From: Amylostereum areolatum
Taxonomy: Eukaryota > Basidiomycota > Agaricomycetes > Russulales > Stereaceae
DNA: 64,000 nucleotides
Direction of reading: 5' to 3'
NCBI GenBank assembly: GCA_012932865.1
Contig: SAXG01000078.1
Span: 124,001-188,000 of the forward strand
Under the pieces are notes generated by a model. That model did not search any database. It was not told the DNA's origin and was given only the letters and a program-made list of their open reading frames with translations. Within the stretch, counting starts at the first letter, position 1, and the number at the start of each line of letters is the position of its first letter. A program made the translations under genes and the position numbers. Below are positions 11,122 through 20,856 of the stretch, one piece after another.

Positions 11122-11786
11122 TCGGATTTGTGGGTGGTTGGGCGTGCTGACATGCTGGCGCCCAGGGAAGATCCTGGAAGTGAACGCGCTCGAGGCTGTC
11201 ATCGAGCTGGTCCTTTTGTTCATCTGACATAAGTCCTTACCGTGCCCGAAGCGGCTTTCGCCGCCCAGTACACCCGCGGGGAGGTCAGGTTGTTGACGCT
11301 TCTTAGATATGGCTGCTTGGATGAAACGTTGGAGACGCTCGTGGGCTCTTCGCCTGTTCCGCATCTGCTGGACTTCGTCTGCTTCCTGCCGCTGGACGTG
11401 GTTGTATGCGGTGCGTTGGAGCTGTCTGAGCGGGGGATCGTGGTTCTTGCACGGCTTGCAGGGACAGAATACGAGCATGTATGCGTTGTTTCAAGTCGAG
11501 TACGATGTAAAACTTTAAAAGAGCCGCGACGTTGTCGAGGATTGTATGGAAGTGGGGCTACTGGCAATATGACTACTAGGACAAGATTTAGTTGAGGCAG
11601 AGCGCATACATCCACTCAAAAACCAGTTTGCGTACCTGTGTTGAACCCGGTTCTCACAGGATACTCTGCGAGACCTTCGCGCGAATATTGAAGATATCGA
11701 AAGATGAGTGCGATAAGGGGAACTCACGGCGTCGTGGTACTTGAGTGAAAAAGTAAGTACATCGATCCTCGACGACACAAGCCCGC
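11122..11786. other. Spacer with an unassigned open frame
   Basis: This lies between the TIR transposon and the LINE-tailed pair. A plus-strand frame at 11242-11595 (MPEAAFAAQYTRGEVRLLTL onward, leucine-rich) could be part of a split gene. No family motif is recognised and no splice-supported extension was found. A remnant interrupted by the transposon is possible. Confidence 0.25.
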
Positions 11787-11802
11787 GACACGGTCATGTG
11801 AC
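11787..11802. repeat. LINE target-site copy 1
   Basis: The 16-bp gacacggtcatgtgac is the first of three identical direct copies (also 12372-12387 and 18174-18189). They bracket the two tandem retro-insertions. Confidence 0.85.
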
Positions 11803-12371
11803 AGGGCTCTCTTGACCTCTAACCACCACCATCACTTGGGATTGGGGACCCCAAGTGGGTGCGTGGGAGGCCTGGGGAGGCGAGAACCTGGCTTGCCAGG
11901 CTCGTCAAAGTCGGCAGCCCTCCGCCGCAAGCCAGCGACGTATGCGGAACGTCGTTGGTACCCGCAGAACCGAGGCCGTCGACGTGGACGACGGCCCACC
12001 CCTCCTACCCACCCCGGTTTCCCCCGCTGAGTTCTTGAGGCCCAGCAATGTCTGGCTCCCTCTCCTCTATGCGCCAGCGCTGCGAGGCGGCAGTGTGCCT
12101 GCAGCTGTCGTCGACGCCCGCTGGTATGGGGTCCGGTTCTTCATGGGGCTTTGCCCCCCTTCACCGCGCGGCCCCCGCGTGCGGTTCTCCCAACGCGCCG
12201 TCTCTTGCCACTCGAGTTCGACGCATCCCTTCCTTTCAACGACCCTTCCATCCTTCTGTCCGACTCTGTTCTACCATACTTTCCGTTCACCTGTACCCTT
12301 CGGGGAGCCGCATTTAGTCTTAGGTACTTGACGCGGGATATAAATGTATTCAAAAAAAAAAAAAAAAAAAA
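11803..12371 (+). mobile_element. Short (0.57 kb) retro-element sharing the LINE 3' tail
   Basis: This segment lies between target-site copies 1 and 2. It ends with a roughly 45-bp tail (12307-12351, containing TAGGTACTTGACGCGGGATA) that is nearly identical to the 3' end of the downstream LINE (18113-18156), followed by about 20 A. The rest (GC-rich, 11803-12300) does not resemble the LINE ORFs. Options are a SINE-like parasite that borrows the LINE tail, a chimeric retrocopy, or a rearranged 5' region of the LINE family. No clear polymerase III A or B box was recognised. Confidence 0.65.
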
Positions 12372-12387
12372 GACACGGTCATGTGAC
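12372..12387. repeat. LINE target-site copy 2
   Basis: A second identical copy of the 16-bp target. It serves both as the right flank of the short element and the left flank of the full LINE. Confidence 0.85.
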
Positions 12388-12398
12388 AGCTTTCCCTC

Positions 12399-14066
12399 AT
12401 GCCATCACCATCCCCACCCCAAACTCAATTCTCCACTGCTCATACGCCACCGGAACCTCCTTCTTCGACGTCACAGCGCTCTTTGAAGCGAGCGGCGTCT
12501 CCCTCAGGAGAAGAGCGGCGAAGGATTTCGGCTCCGAACGGCCAAAGTCCCTTCGAGGCCCCCCCCATTTCCACCCCCTCCCATGAACAAACTCCGTCCG
12601 CCGGGTTCCCCGGTGACAACGTAGTTCCCGTCGACTCGCCAGCCCTCGTGACCTTTAGGGTTGCGCACGAAGTACTCCATGAGGCCAGAGAACAAGACGC
12701 TCTCGATGACTTATCTGATTGGGTCAAGCTCTGCCAGGGCCTCTTGCGGGCCATTAGCATGGCGGTACCGTACCTTGAGGATGACGACGATAGCGCCCGG
12801 GCACTCAAAGCGGTAAAGTACTCGCTTCACGAGTGCATAGACGGCGATCCCAACGAAGACGACATTGACATGGCACGCGACGACTTTCCGGCCGCTCACG
12901 ACCTGAGTCCGTCCACCCCTCAACACACCCCTTCCCGACCCTCTCCCACCGAATCCACCATCCTCAACATGCTCCAATCCATGCACAACTCCCTCAACTC
13001 TGTCCAATCTCGCCTGTCTCATCTCGAACGCCAAACCCCCAACAACACGGATCGCCGTCCCGGAGGTGCTTCGGCTCCTGCTCCCTCCGCGTCGCAGGGT
13101 GCGTCAAACCGTGCCATGTCGTATGCGGCCGCAGCAAGCTCCACACCGAAGGCAAACCTTTCCCCACCCACAACAGCCAAACCTTCGTCGCGTCAACCTG
13201 AACCGATCCGCTTCATCGTCCGCTATCAAGGACACCCCCCGGACCCAAGTGACCGTACACACCCTTTCCTCATCTCGGAACGAGTCAACAAGCGCCTGGC
13301 CACAGTTCCTACGGCCAAAGGATTACAAGTCCTCGGCTCGCACTGGAACGGCTCGGGCAACATCGTTCTAACCTTCCCCCCGCACACGTCCGTTCCGCTC
13401 ATTCAGGACAACCTCCCATCCATTCGCTCCGCGCTGGATCTACCGTCCAATCAAACCATCTCGCGCGACACACCGTGGTCCAAAATCATTCTCTCGGGTG
13501 TCTTCACTCGCTCTCTACCCGATGACCCCGTTTTCTCTGACGAAACTCTTCAAGAAGCCCTACTCCGTAATCCCCAGGTAGCAAAACTCAACATTACCCA
13601 ACTTCCGCGGTGGATTCGACCTGCAAACACCATCGGCGGACTCAAGTCGTCAGTCTCGTTCGCTTTTGAAGACCCCGACGGATCTATCCTCAAATCCCTC
13701 CTCAAGACCCCGATCTACATGTTTGGCGCGCCAGTGCGAACGAAGCGTTGGGTGGACAAACCTCGGCTTCGACAATGCACGCGCTGCTGGCGTCTCGGGC
13801 ACCTTGCCACCGGCTGCAAGTCTGCGCCCAAGTGCCGTCGATGCGGTGAACCTCACGACGAGGGTCAGCACCGGGACAAGTGCCTAGGCTGCCGGAAAGA
13901 AAATCGCCCGGAGACGCAGGGATGCAACCACCCGCCCAAGTGCATCAACTGCAAAGGAGATCATATGGCAGATGCAATCGAGTGTCCAATGCGACACAAC
14001 TACAGTGCTCCCGCCGTAGCGCAAGCCCATCCCGCGGTGCCCAACCCCGATGTCATGGAGTCATGA
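12399..14066 (+). CDS. LINE ORF1, gag-like nucleic-acid-binding protein with zinc knuckles
   Basis: 555 aa starting MPSPSPPQTQFSTAHTPPEP. The N-terminal third is Pro/Ser-rich. A segment rich in predicted helix (around residues 180-215) precedes a central domain. The C-terminus holds a cluster of zinc-knuckle-like motifs at about residues 457-540: CTRCWRLGHLATGC, CRRCGEPHDEGQHRDKC and CINCKGDHMADAIEC. ORF1 proteins coat LINE RNA. The stop TGA (14064-14066) overlaps the ORF2 ATG in an ATGA arrangement, implying coupled termination and re-initiation. There are no internal stops or frameshifts. Confidence 0.88.
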   Translation: MPSPSPPQTQFSTAHTPPEPPSSTSQRSLKRAASPSGEERRRISAPNGQSPFEAPPISTPSHEQTPSAGFPGDNVVPVDSPALVTFRVAHEVLHEAREQDALDDLSDWVKLCQGLLRAISMAVPYLEDDDDSARALKAVKYSLHECIDGDPNEDDIDMARDDFPAAHDLSPSTPQHTPSRPSPTESTILNMLQSMHNSLNSVQSRLSHLERQTPNNTDRRPGGASAPAPSASQGASNRAMSYAAAASSTPKANLSPPTTAKPSSRQPEPIRFIVRYQGHPPDPSDRTHPFLISERVNKRLATVPTAKGLQVLGSHWNGSGNIVLTFPPHTSVPLIQDNLPSIRSALDLPSNQTISRDTPWSKIILSGVFTRSLPDDPVFSDETLQEALLRNPQVAKLNITQLPRWIRPANTIGGLKSSVSFAFEDPDGSILKSLLKTPIYMFGAPVRTKRWVDKPRLRQCTRCWRLGHLATGCKSAPKCRRCGEPHDEGQHRDKCLGCRKENRPETQGCNHPPKCINCKGDHMADAIECPMRHNYSAPAVAQAHPAVPNPDVMES

Positions 14067-17000
14067 CTCTCCGCCCGCTCCGCGTTCTCCAGCTGAATGT
14101 GGCGCGCTCGAATGTGCGTATGCATGGTATACTAAATAGCTTGACAGACTTCGACATCATGCTTCTTCAAGAACCATGGTATAGTCGCATAGGTATTTCC
14201 CGCTCCTCGACGGAGCCCGACGGTGCCGAAGTCCTGGGAACGGTCTCCAATCCTGCATGGGAGGCTTTCACGCCCGACGCTCCGGCGAACGGCACGAAAC
14301 CTCGCGTCACCACCTTTGTACGAAAAGGAATTCAACATCTCGCGGTTCGACCGCGTCCGGATATCATCAATTCATCCGACATCATGGTCAACTCTTTCCA
14401 ATACGGTAACATTTCCTTCGACCTCATTAATGTATATAATGCCGGCCCGGGTCGCGATGCTGTATCTATTCAGCGACTCTGCGATGCAGAGCTCGACCCA
14501 CTTGTCCCAACCGTCGTGGTGGGGGACTTTAATTTGCATCACCCTACATGGGCCCTTGAGAATGGCCCACCCCGCGCGGAAACGCAAGCAGCGGTGGAGC
14601 TCATTGAATGGATGACAGGGAACGCATTCTCAATTGAGAATGACCTCTCGGTGCCTACACGTCGCGGACAAACTAACCAGGCTGATTCTATTATAGATCT
14701 CACCCTTGTCAATTTTGCCGCTGCAGATGTCGACTTCGTTCGCGAATGGACCTGTCAAGAGGAGATGGCCTTTGGGTCAGACCACAATGGCATCACTTGG
14801 TCCATATGCCCGCCAGATTTTGCTGCAGCGGAGGAACCGTTGCCCGAACCCGGACGTCGTATTGACCCATCGAAGAAAAAGGAGTGGCAAGACTCATACC
14901 TCGCGAGTGTTCGTGCTGAACCTCCTCCTCAACAATATGTAACAGCCGACGACACGAATCGAGGCGCAGTGGCTCTCCTGGACGCATTTCTTGCCGCAAC
15001 TGCCGAGGTAATGCCCGCCCACGCGCGCCGCCCTCTAGTGCGTGCAAAGTGGTGGAATGACGATTGCGATCAAGCCTTGCACGAAGTACGATACGCCACG
15101 GTACCAGATGCACGCCATCGGGCACACGCTCACTTCCGTGCTGCAGTACGCTCGGCCAAAAGGAACTGGGCAACGGACATAATCAACAAAACCGCACGAA
15201 TGGAAGTATGGGGACTGTGCCGATGGGCGAGCGGAAAGCGCAACAAGCGCATTCCCCCGACTCGGTCACCCCAAGGACTTGTCACTGAACCCGAGGTGCA
15301 GAGCCAGGTTTTTGCAGCGTCGTTCTTCCCCGACAATGCACCTCATGTGGAGGTTGATCAGCCAGATGACCCACCACCCCGCCCAGTACGTGTTTTTGTT
15401 CCCCTTACCCTTGAAGAAGTCCGCGACGCACTGCGTGACACATCTAATGTGACAGCCCCCGGTGAATCCGGTGTAACATGGCGCCTCATCAAGTGGGCCT
15501 TCGACGAAACACCCGAATTCTTCGTTGAGCTCTTCAACGCTTGCCTCCGCCTCGGCACCCATCCGCACAGGCTAAAAACTGCCGTGATAGCAGTTGTAGC
15601 GAAGCCGCGCAAAACTGATATGTCTGATCCTAGATCCTATCGCCCCATCGCGTTGCTCGAATGCCTCAGCAAGCTCCTCGAGAAGGTCATGGCACGACGA
15701 ATTACTTACGAGGTCGGAAAGTTCAAGCTCGTCCCCACCAACCAATTTGGAGGCCGAGACAAATCATCAGTGATTGATGCGTGTCTCTCGCTCACGCACG
15801 ATATCCAGGCAGCATGGAAAAATGGCCTCGTTGCGTCCGCGCTAGCGATTGACATCAAGGGCTATTTTAACAATGTCAATCATGCGCGACTCGTTCGCAC
15901 AATGGAGATCCTCGGTTTCGCGCCCGAGGTCGTCAACTGGACCCGATCCTTCCTGACAGATCGACAGGTCATTATCCGTATCGACGGCCAGCTCAGCAAT
16001 CCCATCCCCATCGCCGGTGTAGGCATCCCTCAAGGCTCCCCCCTCTCTCCTATCCTCTCCACCATATACACATTCTCTCTCCTCTCCTCCATTGACAATC
16101 ACGCAAACACAGACCTCAAAGCTTATGTGGATGACGTGCTCCTACTGGCCGCTTCCAGCACACTCGAAGGAAACATAGCCAGATTGTCGGCCGCGTTCAA
16201 TACCGTGGTTGACCGGCTCCGTGCCCTCGGGCTCGATGTTGATGCAAGCAAGACGGAACTCATCCATTTCACCCGGTCTAAGGCAAACCCAGCCAATGAC
16301 CCATTCATTAATATCCTCCCACCCGGCTCACCTGCACGTACGGTGCGTCCAGCTGTCGTCATGCGATGGCTCGGTGTATACTTTGACAGGAAACTTTCCT
16401 TCAAGTCTCACATCAAGACAATGGCCACGCGCGCCCTATCGACGGTTGCGGGGCTACGCATACTCGCCAACACAATACGCGGCCTCAACGTAGTCAATGC
16501 CCGGCTTCTCTACAAGACCGTGGTACTCCCGGTGTTGACGTTCGCGTCCCCGGTATGGTACACAGGCAAAAAACAGAAAAGCCTCATCAAGCCGCTGGAG
16601 TGCGCTCAAAATGCGGGCCTCCGCTGGCTCCTTGGTGCTTTCCGCACCACACCGTCTGCCGAGATGCACCATATAGGTGCCATTCTCCCTATTCCGCAAT
16701 TACTCCAACGGCTATCGACCAACGCCGCCATCCGTTTCCGCACCCTTCCATCCACCTCTCAGGTTCTTGCACGCACCCCCCCTTCCTGGGAAGAGCACTC
16801 CCCTGACGTTCCTATTCCGCTTTTTATCCATAATAATTCTAAAAATCCCCCTACCATTATTCACCACTTAGCTACACTTACACATCCCAAATCCGAACGC
16901 CTCTCTCCGTACTATACTCCTCCCTGGTCCCGTCGTCACACGTGGGGGCAAAGACTACTCACCACAATCCCTAATCCAAGGGCTACCCGGCACGAACGTA

Positions 17001-18001
17001 ACAAATATGCCAATAGACTCAAGGTGCGGCTTGGGAACATCTCCCGAGACGAGACGGTCCTTGCCATCTACACGGATGGCTCCCGACGGAGTGCAAATGG
17101 GCATCGCCGCACGGGTGCGGGCTACGTCGCATACCTCGGTGCAAATGAGGTCCGAGCTGGGCGCTGGGGACTCGGGCGACGCGCGGGAATCTACGATGCA
17201 GAGATGCTTGCCCTTTCAGGCAGCGCCGCTGCAGCCGTGAACCTCCTCGCACGACACCCACACCTCACGCGCATCCTCTTCCTATCCGACAATCAAGCCG
17301 CCGTCACCTCCATTACCGACACAGCCGACCATCCTGCGCAAGCCGCATCCATCCTTTTCCGCCGACACATCGACACCCTTCTCAATGCCTCGGAGACACT
17401 GGTGGTTGAGGTTGCATGGGTCCCGGGACATAAAGGCATTGTTGGGAACGAGCGGGCAGACACAATCGCGAAGGAGGGTGTCTACGGTACGCCCCTCATC
17501 CACTCCACCATCTCCTGGGCACGCGCAAAGGCGAAGTCCCGAGCGCTGAAAACCTGGCGATCTGATTGGGCAGCACGCCCTCACCACAACCTCGCGTCAG
17601 TTGCCCTCCGACATCCTCCCTCCACAAACCTTTCCCCCTTCCACCGCAACTTTGACGGCCCCCGCGACGTCCATACCCGCATCATACAAACCATCCTTGG
17701 CCATGGCTTCCGTGGTGATTATTACGCCCGCTTTGTACCCACTGAATCCCCTGCATGCCCGTGCGGCAACGCTGCCGTCCAAACCCGAGACCACATCCTT
17801 GCCGATTGCCCTCTCTTCAAAGATCAAAGACACCACCTTCGCACCGCCTCGCGCACCCTATCCACTCCTTTCATCCTAGGCACTCAAACGGGTCTGTCGG
17901 CCCTCGCGAAGTTCGTTGGCGCTACGCGCGCTTTTGCCAAGGTAGCCCCAATTGAGCCTCCCCCCCCTCCCCCCGAACCAGACGACGTGGACCCAGGATA
18001 G
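14063..18001 (+). CDS. LINE ORF2: APE endonuclease, reverse transcriptase, RNase H
   Basis: 1312 aa from ATG 14063, MTLRPLRVLQLNVARSNVRM; the frame stays open upstream but the ATGA overlap favours this start. The APE-type endonuclease (residues 1-245) shows LLQEPW, VVGDFNLHHP and SDHNGITW. The reverse transcriptase (about 480-780) shows SYRPIALLECLSKLLEK, AIDIKGYFNNV, GIPQGSPLSPIL and the catalytic AYVDDVLLL. RNase H (about 1000-1135) shows AIYTDGSR, YDAEMLAL, LFLSDNQAAV and GNERADTIAKEG, so all four acidic positions appear present. A C-terminal Cys/His motif, CPCGNAAVQTRDHILADC, follows. It performs target-primed reverse transcription. The frame is intact. Confidence 0.93.
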   Translation: MTLRPLRVLQLNVARSNVRMHGILNSLTDFDIMLLQEPWYSRIGISRSSTEPDGAEVLGTVSNPAWEAFTPDAPANGTKPRVTTFVRKGIQHLAVRPRPDIINSSDIMVNSFQYGNISFDLINVYNAGPGRDAVSIQRLCDAELDPLVPTVVVGDFNLHHPTWALENGPPRAETQAAVELIEWMTGNAFSIENDLSVPTRRGQTNQADSIIDLTLVNFAAADVDFVREWTCQEEMAFGSDHNGITWSICPPDFAAAEEPLPEPGRRIDPSKKKEWQDSYLASVRAEPPPQQYVTADDTNRGAVALLDAFLAATAEVMPAHARRPLVRAKWWNDDCDQALHEVRYATVPDARHRAHAHFRAAVRSAKRNWATDIINKTARMEVWGLCRWASGKRNKRIPPTRSPQGLVTEPEVQSQVFAASFFPDNAPHVEVDQPDDPPPRPVRVFVPLTLEEVRDALRDTSNVTAPGESGVTWRLIKWAFDETPEFFVELFNACLRLGTHPHRLKTAVIAVVAKPRKTDMSDPRSYRPIALLECLSKLLEKVMARRITYEVGKFKLVPTNQFGGRDKSSVIDACLSLTHDIQAAWKNGLVASALAIDIKGYFNNVNHARLVRTMEILGFAPEVVNWTRSFLTDRQVIIRIDGQLSNPIPIAGVGIPQGSPLSPILSTIYTFSLLSSIDNHANTDLKAYVDDVLLLAASSTLEGNIARLSAAFNTVVDRLRALGLDVDASKTELIHFTRSKANPANDPFINILPPGSPARTVRPAVVMRWLGVYFDRKLSFKSHIKTMATRALSTVAGLRILANTIRGLNVVNARLLYKTVVLPVLTFASPVWYTGKKQKSLIKPLECAQNAGLRWLLGAFRTTPSAEMHHIGAILPIPQLLQRLSTNAAIRFRTLPSTSQVLARTPPSWEEHSPDVPIPLFIHNNSKNPPTIIHHLATLTHPKSERLSPYYTPPWSRRHTWGQRLLTTIPNPRATRHERNKYANRLKVRLGNISRDETVLAIYTDGSRRSANGHRRTGAGYVAYLGANEVRAGRWGLGRRAGIYDAEMLALSGSAAAAVNLLARHPHLTRILFLSDNQAAVTSITDTADHPAQAASILFRRHIDTLLNASETLVVEVAWVPGHKGIVGNERADTIAKEGVYGTPLIHSTISWARAKAKSRALKTWRSDWAARPHHNLASVALRHPPSTNLSPFHRNFDGPRDVHTRIIQTILGHGFRGDYYARFVPTESPACPCGNAAVQTRDHILADCPLFKDQRHHLRTASRTLSTPFILGTQTGLSALAKFVGATRAFAKVAPIEPPPPPPEPDDVDPG

Positions 18002-18173
18002 CTATTATCTGACTTCCTTTCATGACTTCATCATACCCTCCCAGCAATTCTACGACCCACATATAATTTGTCCTACTCGTACAGCCCACCCTTCTTCCTT
18101 ACTTCCATACTGCCGCATTTAGTCATAGGTACTTGACGCGGGATATAAATGTATTTAAAAAAATAAAAAAAAA

Positions 18174-18189
18174 GACACGGTCATGTGAC
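18174..18189. repeat. LINE target-site copy 3
   Basis: A third identical copy of gacacggtcatgtgac, immediately after the LINE A-tail. Confidence 0.85.
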
Positions 18190-18513
18190 CCTACGTACAC
18201 CCCGTCAGCCAGCCCGGTACTTGGTTGCACGTACCAGCACGCACTCATTCCGTAACGAAAACAACCGAAGCGTGCGTGGTACGTAGGAATTTTTTAACCG
18301 CGCTAATATCTCATAGGTTCCCGGATCGTGGCATCAGTATCGTTCACAGACTAGAGCCTGTGCATGGTCTGTGCTACTGCTCGTATGCACCACGCAGTCA
18401 AGTCGCCATGTGAGTGCGAGTAGTTTTATCGAAAATGACGACAGGAAAGGTGTAAGCTTGTAAACACTCCCAGATAGACACCATTTAAGCATCTCATGTC
18501 GCGCCCCTGTCGG
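18190..18513. other. Spacer downstream of LINE
   Basis: 324 bp between the LINE target copy and the 3' end of the minus-strand hypothetical gene. No gene or repeat is recognised. It probably contains that gene's 3' UTR. Confidence 0.4.
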
Positions 18514-19802
18514 CTAGAAACCGTCGTTTTCTGATCCCTGGTGATACAACGCGATGAGAGCCAGAAGCGGGAAACAGGGGGAGAGCAGTACGCACCGACT
18601 CGTAAGGACGGTCCTCGACTTCTTCCCCGTCCGAATCCAAGTCCTCCCACGGCGTCTCCACATCCACCCATCTACACCGGTGATTAGCCTCATCCAACCA
18701 CATGCGCCAGGTCAACCCATCCCAGTCCATACGCCGCCATTCCCTCCGGTTCGCAAAGCAGGGAAAAAAGACAGATCAACGCACCTGAACGCATCCGGAT
18801 CCTCCAGCACCTCCCCGTTCCGCCTGATGTCCCACACCGCCGGCTTGCGCACCGTCTTGAGCTGGAAGAGCGGATAGAAGTCGTACTCGGCACCGTATGC
18901 TTGTTGCAGCACGCCCGTCCCGCCGTCCGTCCACCAGCCGGCAGCGATGTCGGGCCCGGCGGAGAGGCCGGGAACATGCGGGATGGGCATGACGTCGCGG
19001 AGGACGAGCCGCAGCGTTTCGCCCGCTGTGCGGTGGTCCGATCAACCCTGCAATGTACGGGCCCGCGAAAGGGGGTTGTACGCGCCTTTGTTGGAGAGGT
19101 AGAGCACGAACGCGGGACACGCGAACATCTCCGTCACCAGCGCTTTCCCCTGCAGGGCGGCTGTGGCTGCACTGGACGCGGTCACTGCGCGCAGAAACTC
19201 GGGGGGGACGCGCGTCGTGCGCGGCTTGTGCATGACGAGGAGCGCGCCGCGCTTCGAGTCAAAGCCGAACTCCGCCTTCACGGCTGCGTCCGCAAGACCG
19301 GCGATTTCCCTGGGTGTACACGTGCGGCGTGAGCGCTTCAGATCGTGGGCCTTGGTCGAGCATATCGAATGCTCAAGAATAAGACATGGGGTGGGGGCGG
19401 GCAAGGGACGGGAGTGAGGGGAGGGTGACAGATGGGGGCAACGTACACGCTGGCGCCGAGAGTGAGGTCTCGCTTGCGCGCGTGGAAAGTGCTCACGATG
19501 TGCGTGTCTAAGGCGGCAGAGGCCGTCGGAGGATGTAGGGCTGCGAGCGCGGCGACGACAGGGTGTGTGTAGATGTTGCCTTCGCGCACGAACTCGCCCG
19601 TCGCGCGTTCAACGACGCCGAAGTCGCCTGCCTGAGATGAAAAGGCGAGAATGGGAGCGCTGATATGGGGGGACAATACGGGAAAGCAAGGGTGAGGAGA
19701 ACGCACGACGATGGGGTTTGGGGGATCCCAGCTGGCCCATTTGGAAGATGCTTCCTTGATGAGATCGATGTACTTCCGGGAGGACGTGGATTTGGTGAAC
19801 AT
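18514..19802 (-). CDS. Conserved fungal hypothetical protein, possible gasdermin-like fold
   Basis: A split gene with start ATG at 19802 (MFTKSTSSRKYIDLIKEASS). Successive exons give KWASWDPPNPIV, then AGDFGVVERATGEFVREGNI, and GASV joined to EIAGLADAAVKAEFGF. They continue with RGALLVMHKPRTTRVPPEFL, LQGKALVTEMFACPAFVLYL, GWWTDGGTGVLQQAYGAEYD and FYPLFQLKTVRK. The chain ends in an acidic tail, EDLDSDGEEVEDRPYES, with stop at 18514-18516. There is no signal peptide or membrane helix. Regular beta-strand spacing and the K-x-LVTEMFACPAFVLYL block remind me of fungal gasdermin-like (RCD-1-type) pore-forming proteins. That is a low-confidence inference from memory of fold pattern, not from alignment. 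The gene model is more secure than the function. Confidence 0.6.
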
Positions 19803-20319
19803 GGGGATCCGTTGGGTCGTTTGTGTGTGGAGTAGGATGTGGAAGTGCGAGAGGCTTGTGGTGGTGGTGGTGGTGGTGGAAAAACAAAGGCGAAAGTGGG
19901 CAGTGCGTATCCGACTGTGCGTACTGGCGACCGGGCGGGGCAACGGCATGCGCATCAGGGGCTCCTAGACATCTCTCAGACACCGTCACTGCAAAGGACT
20001 ACGTACTCTCGAATTCCCTGTCAGATAATTCTCCCTTCCTAACCCGTTCTACTCATCGTGGTTGCAGGTCGTTGTGTATTTCGTCATGTACATGTACAGG
20101 TGTATTGGTGGGTCCAAGACGATCCCCGCGGAAACTGCCGAATCACCGGTGGTTCGGCGGCAGTGGGATCGTAGATAGAAATCTCGGCCGGCGACACCGC
20201 CCAACCCTCATCCCAGTTCCCTTTCCCTCAGGCTCTTCTCCACTTTCCCTGTATTCCACCTATCCCGTGGATCGCCTCCTCCTATCCGAACCTTTCTAGT
20301 GCTCATATCATCTTCGAGT
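19803..20319. other. Divergent upstream spacer
   Basis: About 0.5 kb between two divergent units. A (TGG)n microsatellite at about 19857-19880 lies in the upstream region of the minus-strand gene, within what would be its 5' leader. No gene seen. Confidence 0.4.
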
Positions 20320-20856
20320 GATGGATACATGCCCAGGAATATCACGCTTGCTCAAGGGACAACTCCACAGACTCTGCTCGTCGCCGCCTTCGCTAGCGCT
20401 CTGTCTGGGGATCGAAGGTCTGAAAGAGTACGAACGCTGGGGGAAAGAGGTCGCAAAGAACCTTGTGAGTGTCTCAGTATCCACCGAATCGTGCCCTCTC
20501 GGCCTCGCATTGCCAGGGCACGACGCTCATACAGCGTACAGAGTGCATTAGAGCACTTCGTCGGCGCCGAGGCCGTGCGCGCGGACGTTGACGTCAACCG
20601 ATGGGTGTGCCAGGCGTCGGCGGTTCTGTACCCCATTGCACAGCGTGAGTGGATGGATTGGGGGAAGAGAGTGATGCCTTGGCTGGAGGAGGAGACCGCT
20701 GTGGAGGATTTGCTGGGTGACTTCCAGGAGCAGCCCTCACCCCGCATAGTAGGCAGAGGAACGTGCCTCGAGGCAGAAAAGACGCTGGTGGTGGAGGCGC
20801 GGGGTGCCGGCTTGGCGACGATGGTTCTCCGATGTACGTGCGCCTTTCCTGCGTGA
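20320..20856 (+). pseudogene. N-terminal remnant of the tandem-Myb gene family
   Basis: MDTCPGISRLLKGQLHRLCS with a first-intron donor after VAKNL mirrors the short first exon of the two full Myb genes (MDTVRCVKAHLRTLLG at 54.6 kb, MSSRNIAHLLIGQLRALLG at 6.8 kb). After a GT-AG intron, exon 2 (SALEHFVGAEAVRADVDVNR to PWLEEETAVEDLL) matches exon 2 of the 54.6-kb gene in position and in its acidic end. The Myb repeats themselves are absent downstream. Either the copy is truncated, or it is a short gene of the same family that lost its DNA-binding half. Similarity is modest and judged by eye. Confidence 0.5.

Larger units (their letters stand above)
12388..18173 (+). mobile_element. Non-LTR retrotransposon (LINE; APE-RT-RNase H type)
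   Basis: The element is 5.8 kb with two overlapping ORFs, a short 3' UTR, the tail TAGGTACTTGACGCGGGATA and an A-rich end (interrupted by one T) at about 18157-18173. It is bracketed by identical 16-bp target copies. ORF1 has CCHC knuckles and ORF2 has apurinic-type endonuclease, reverse transcriptase and RNase H. This is the architecture of the I/Tad group that dominates fungal LINEs. The 5' UTR before the ORF1 ATG is only 11 nt, so slight 5' truncation is likely. Both ORFs are free of stops and the target copies are identical, which suggests a young and possibly active insertion. Confidence 0.9.
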
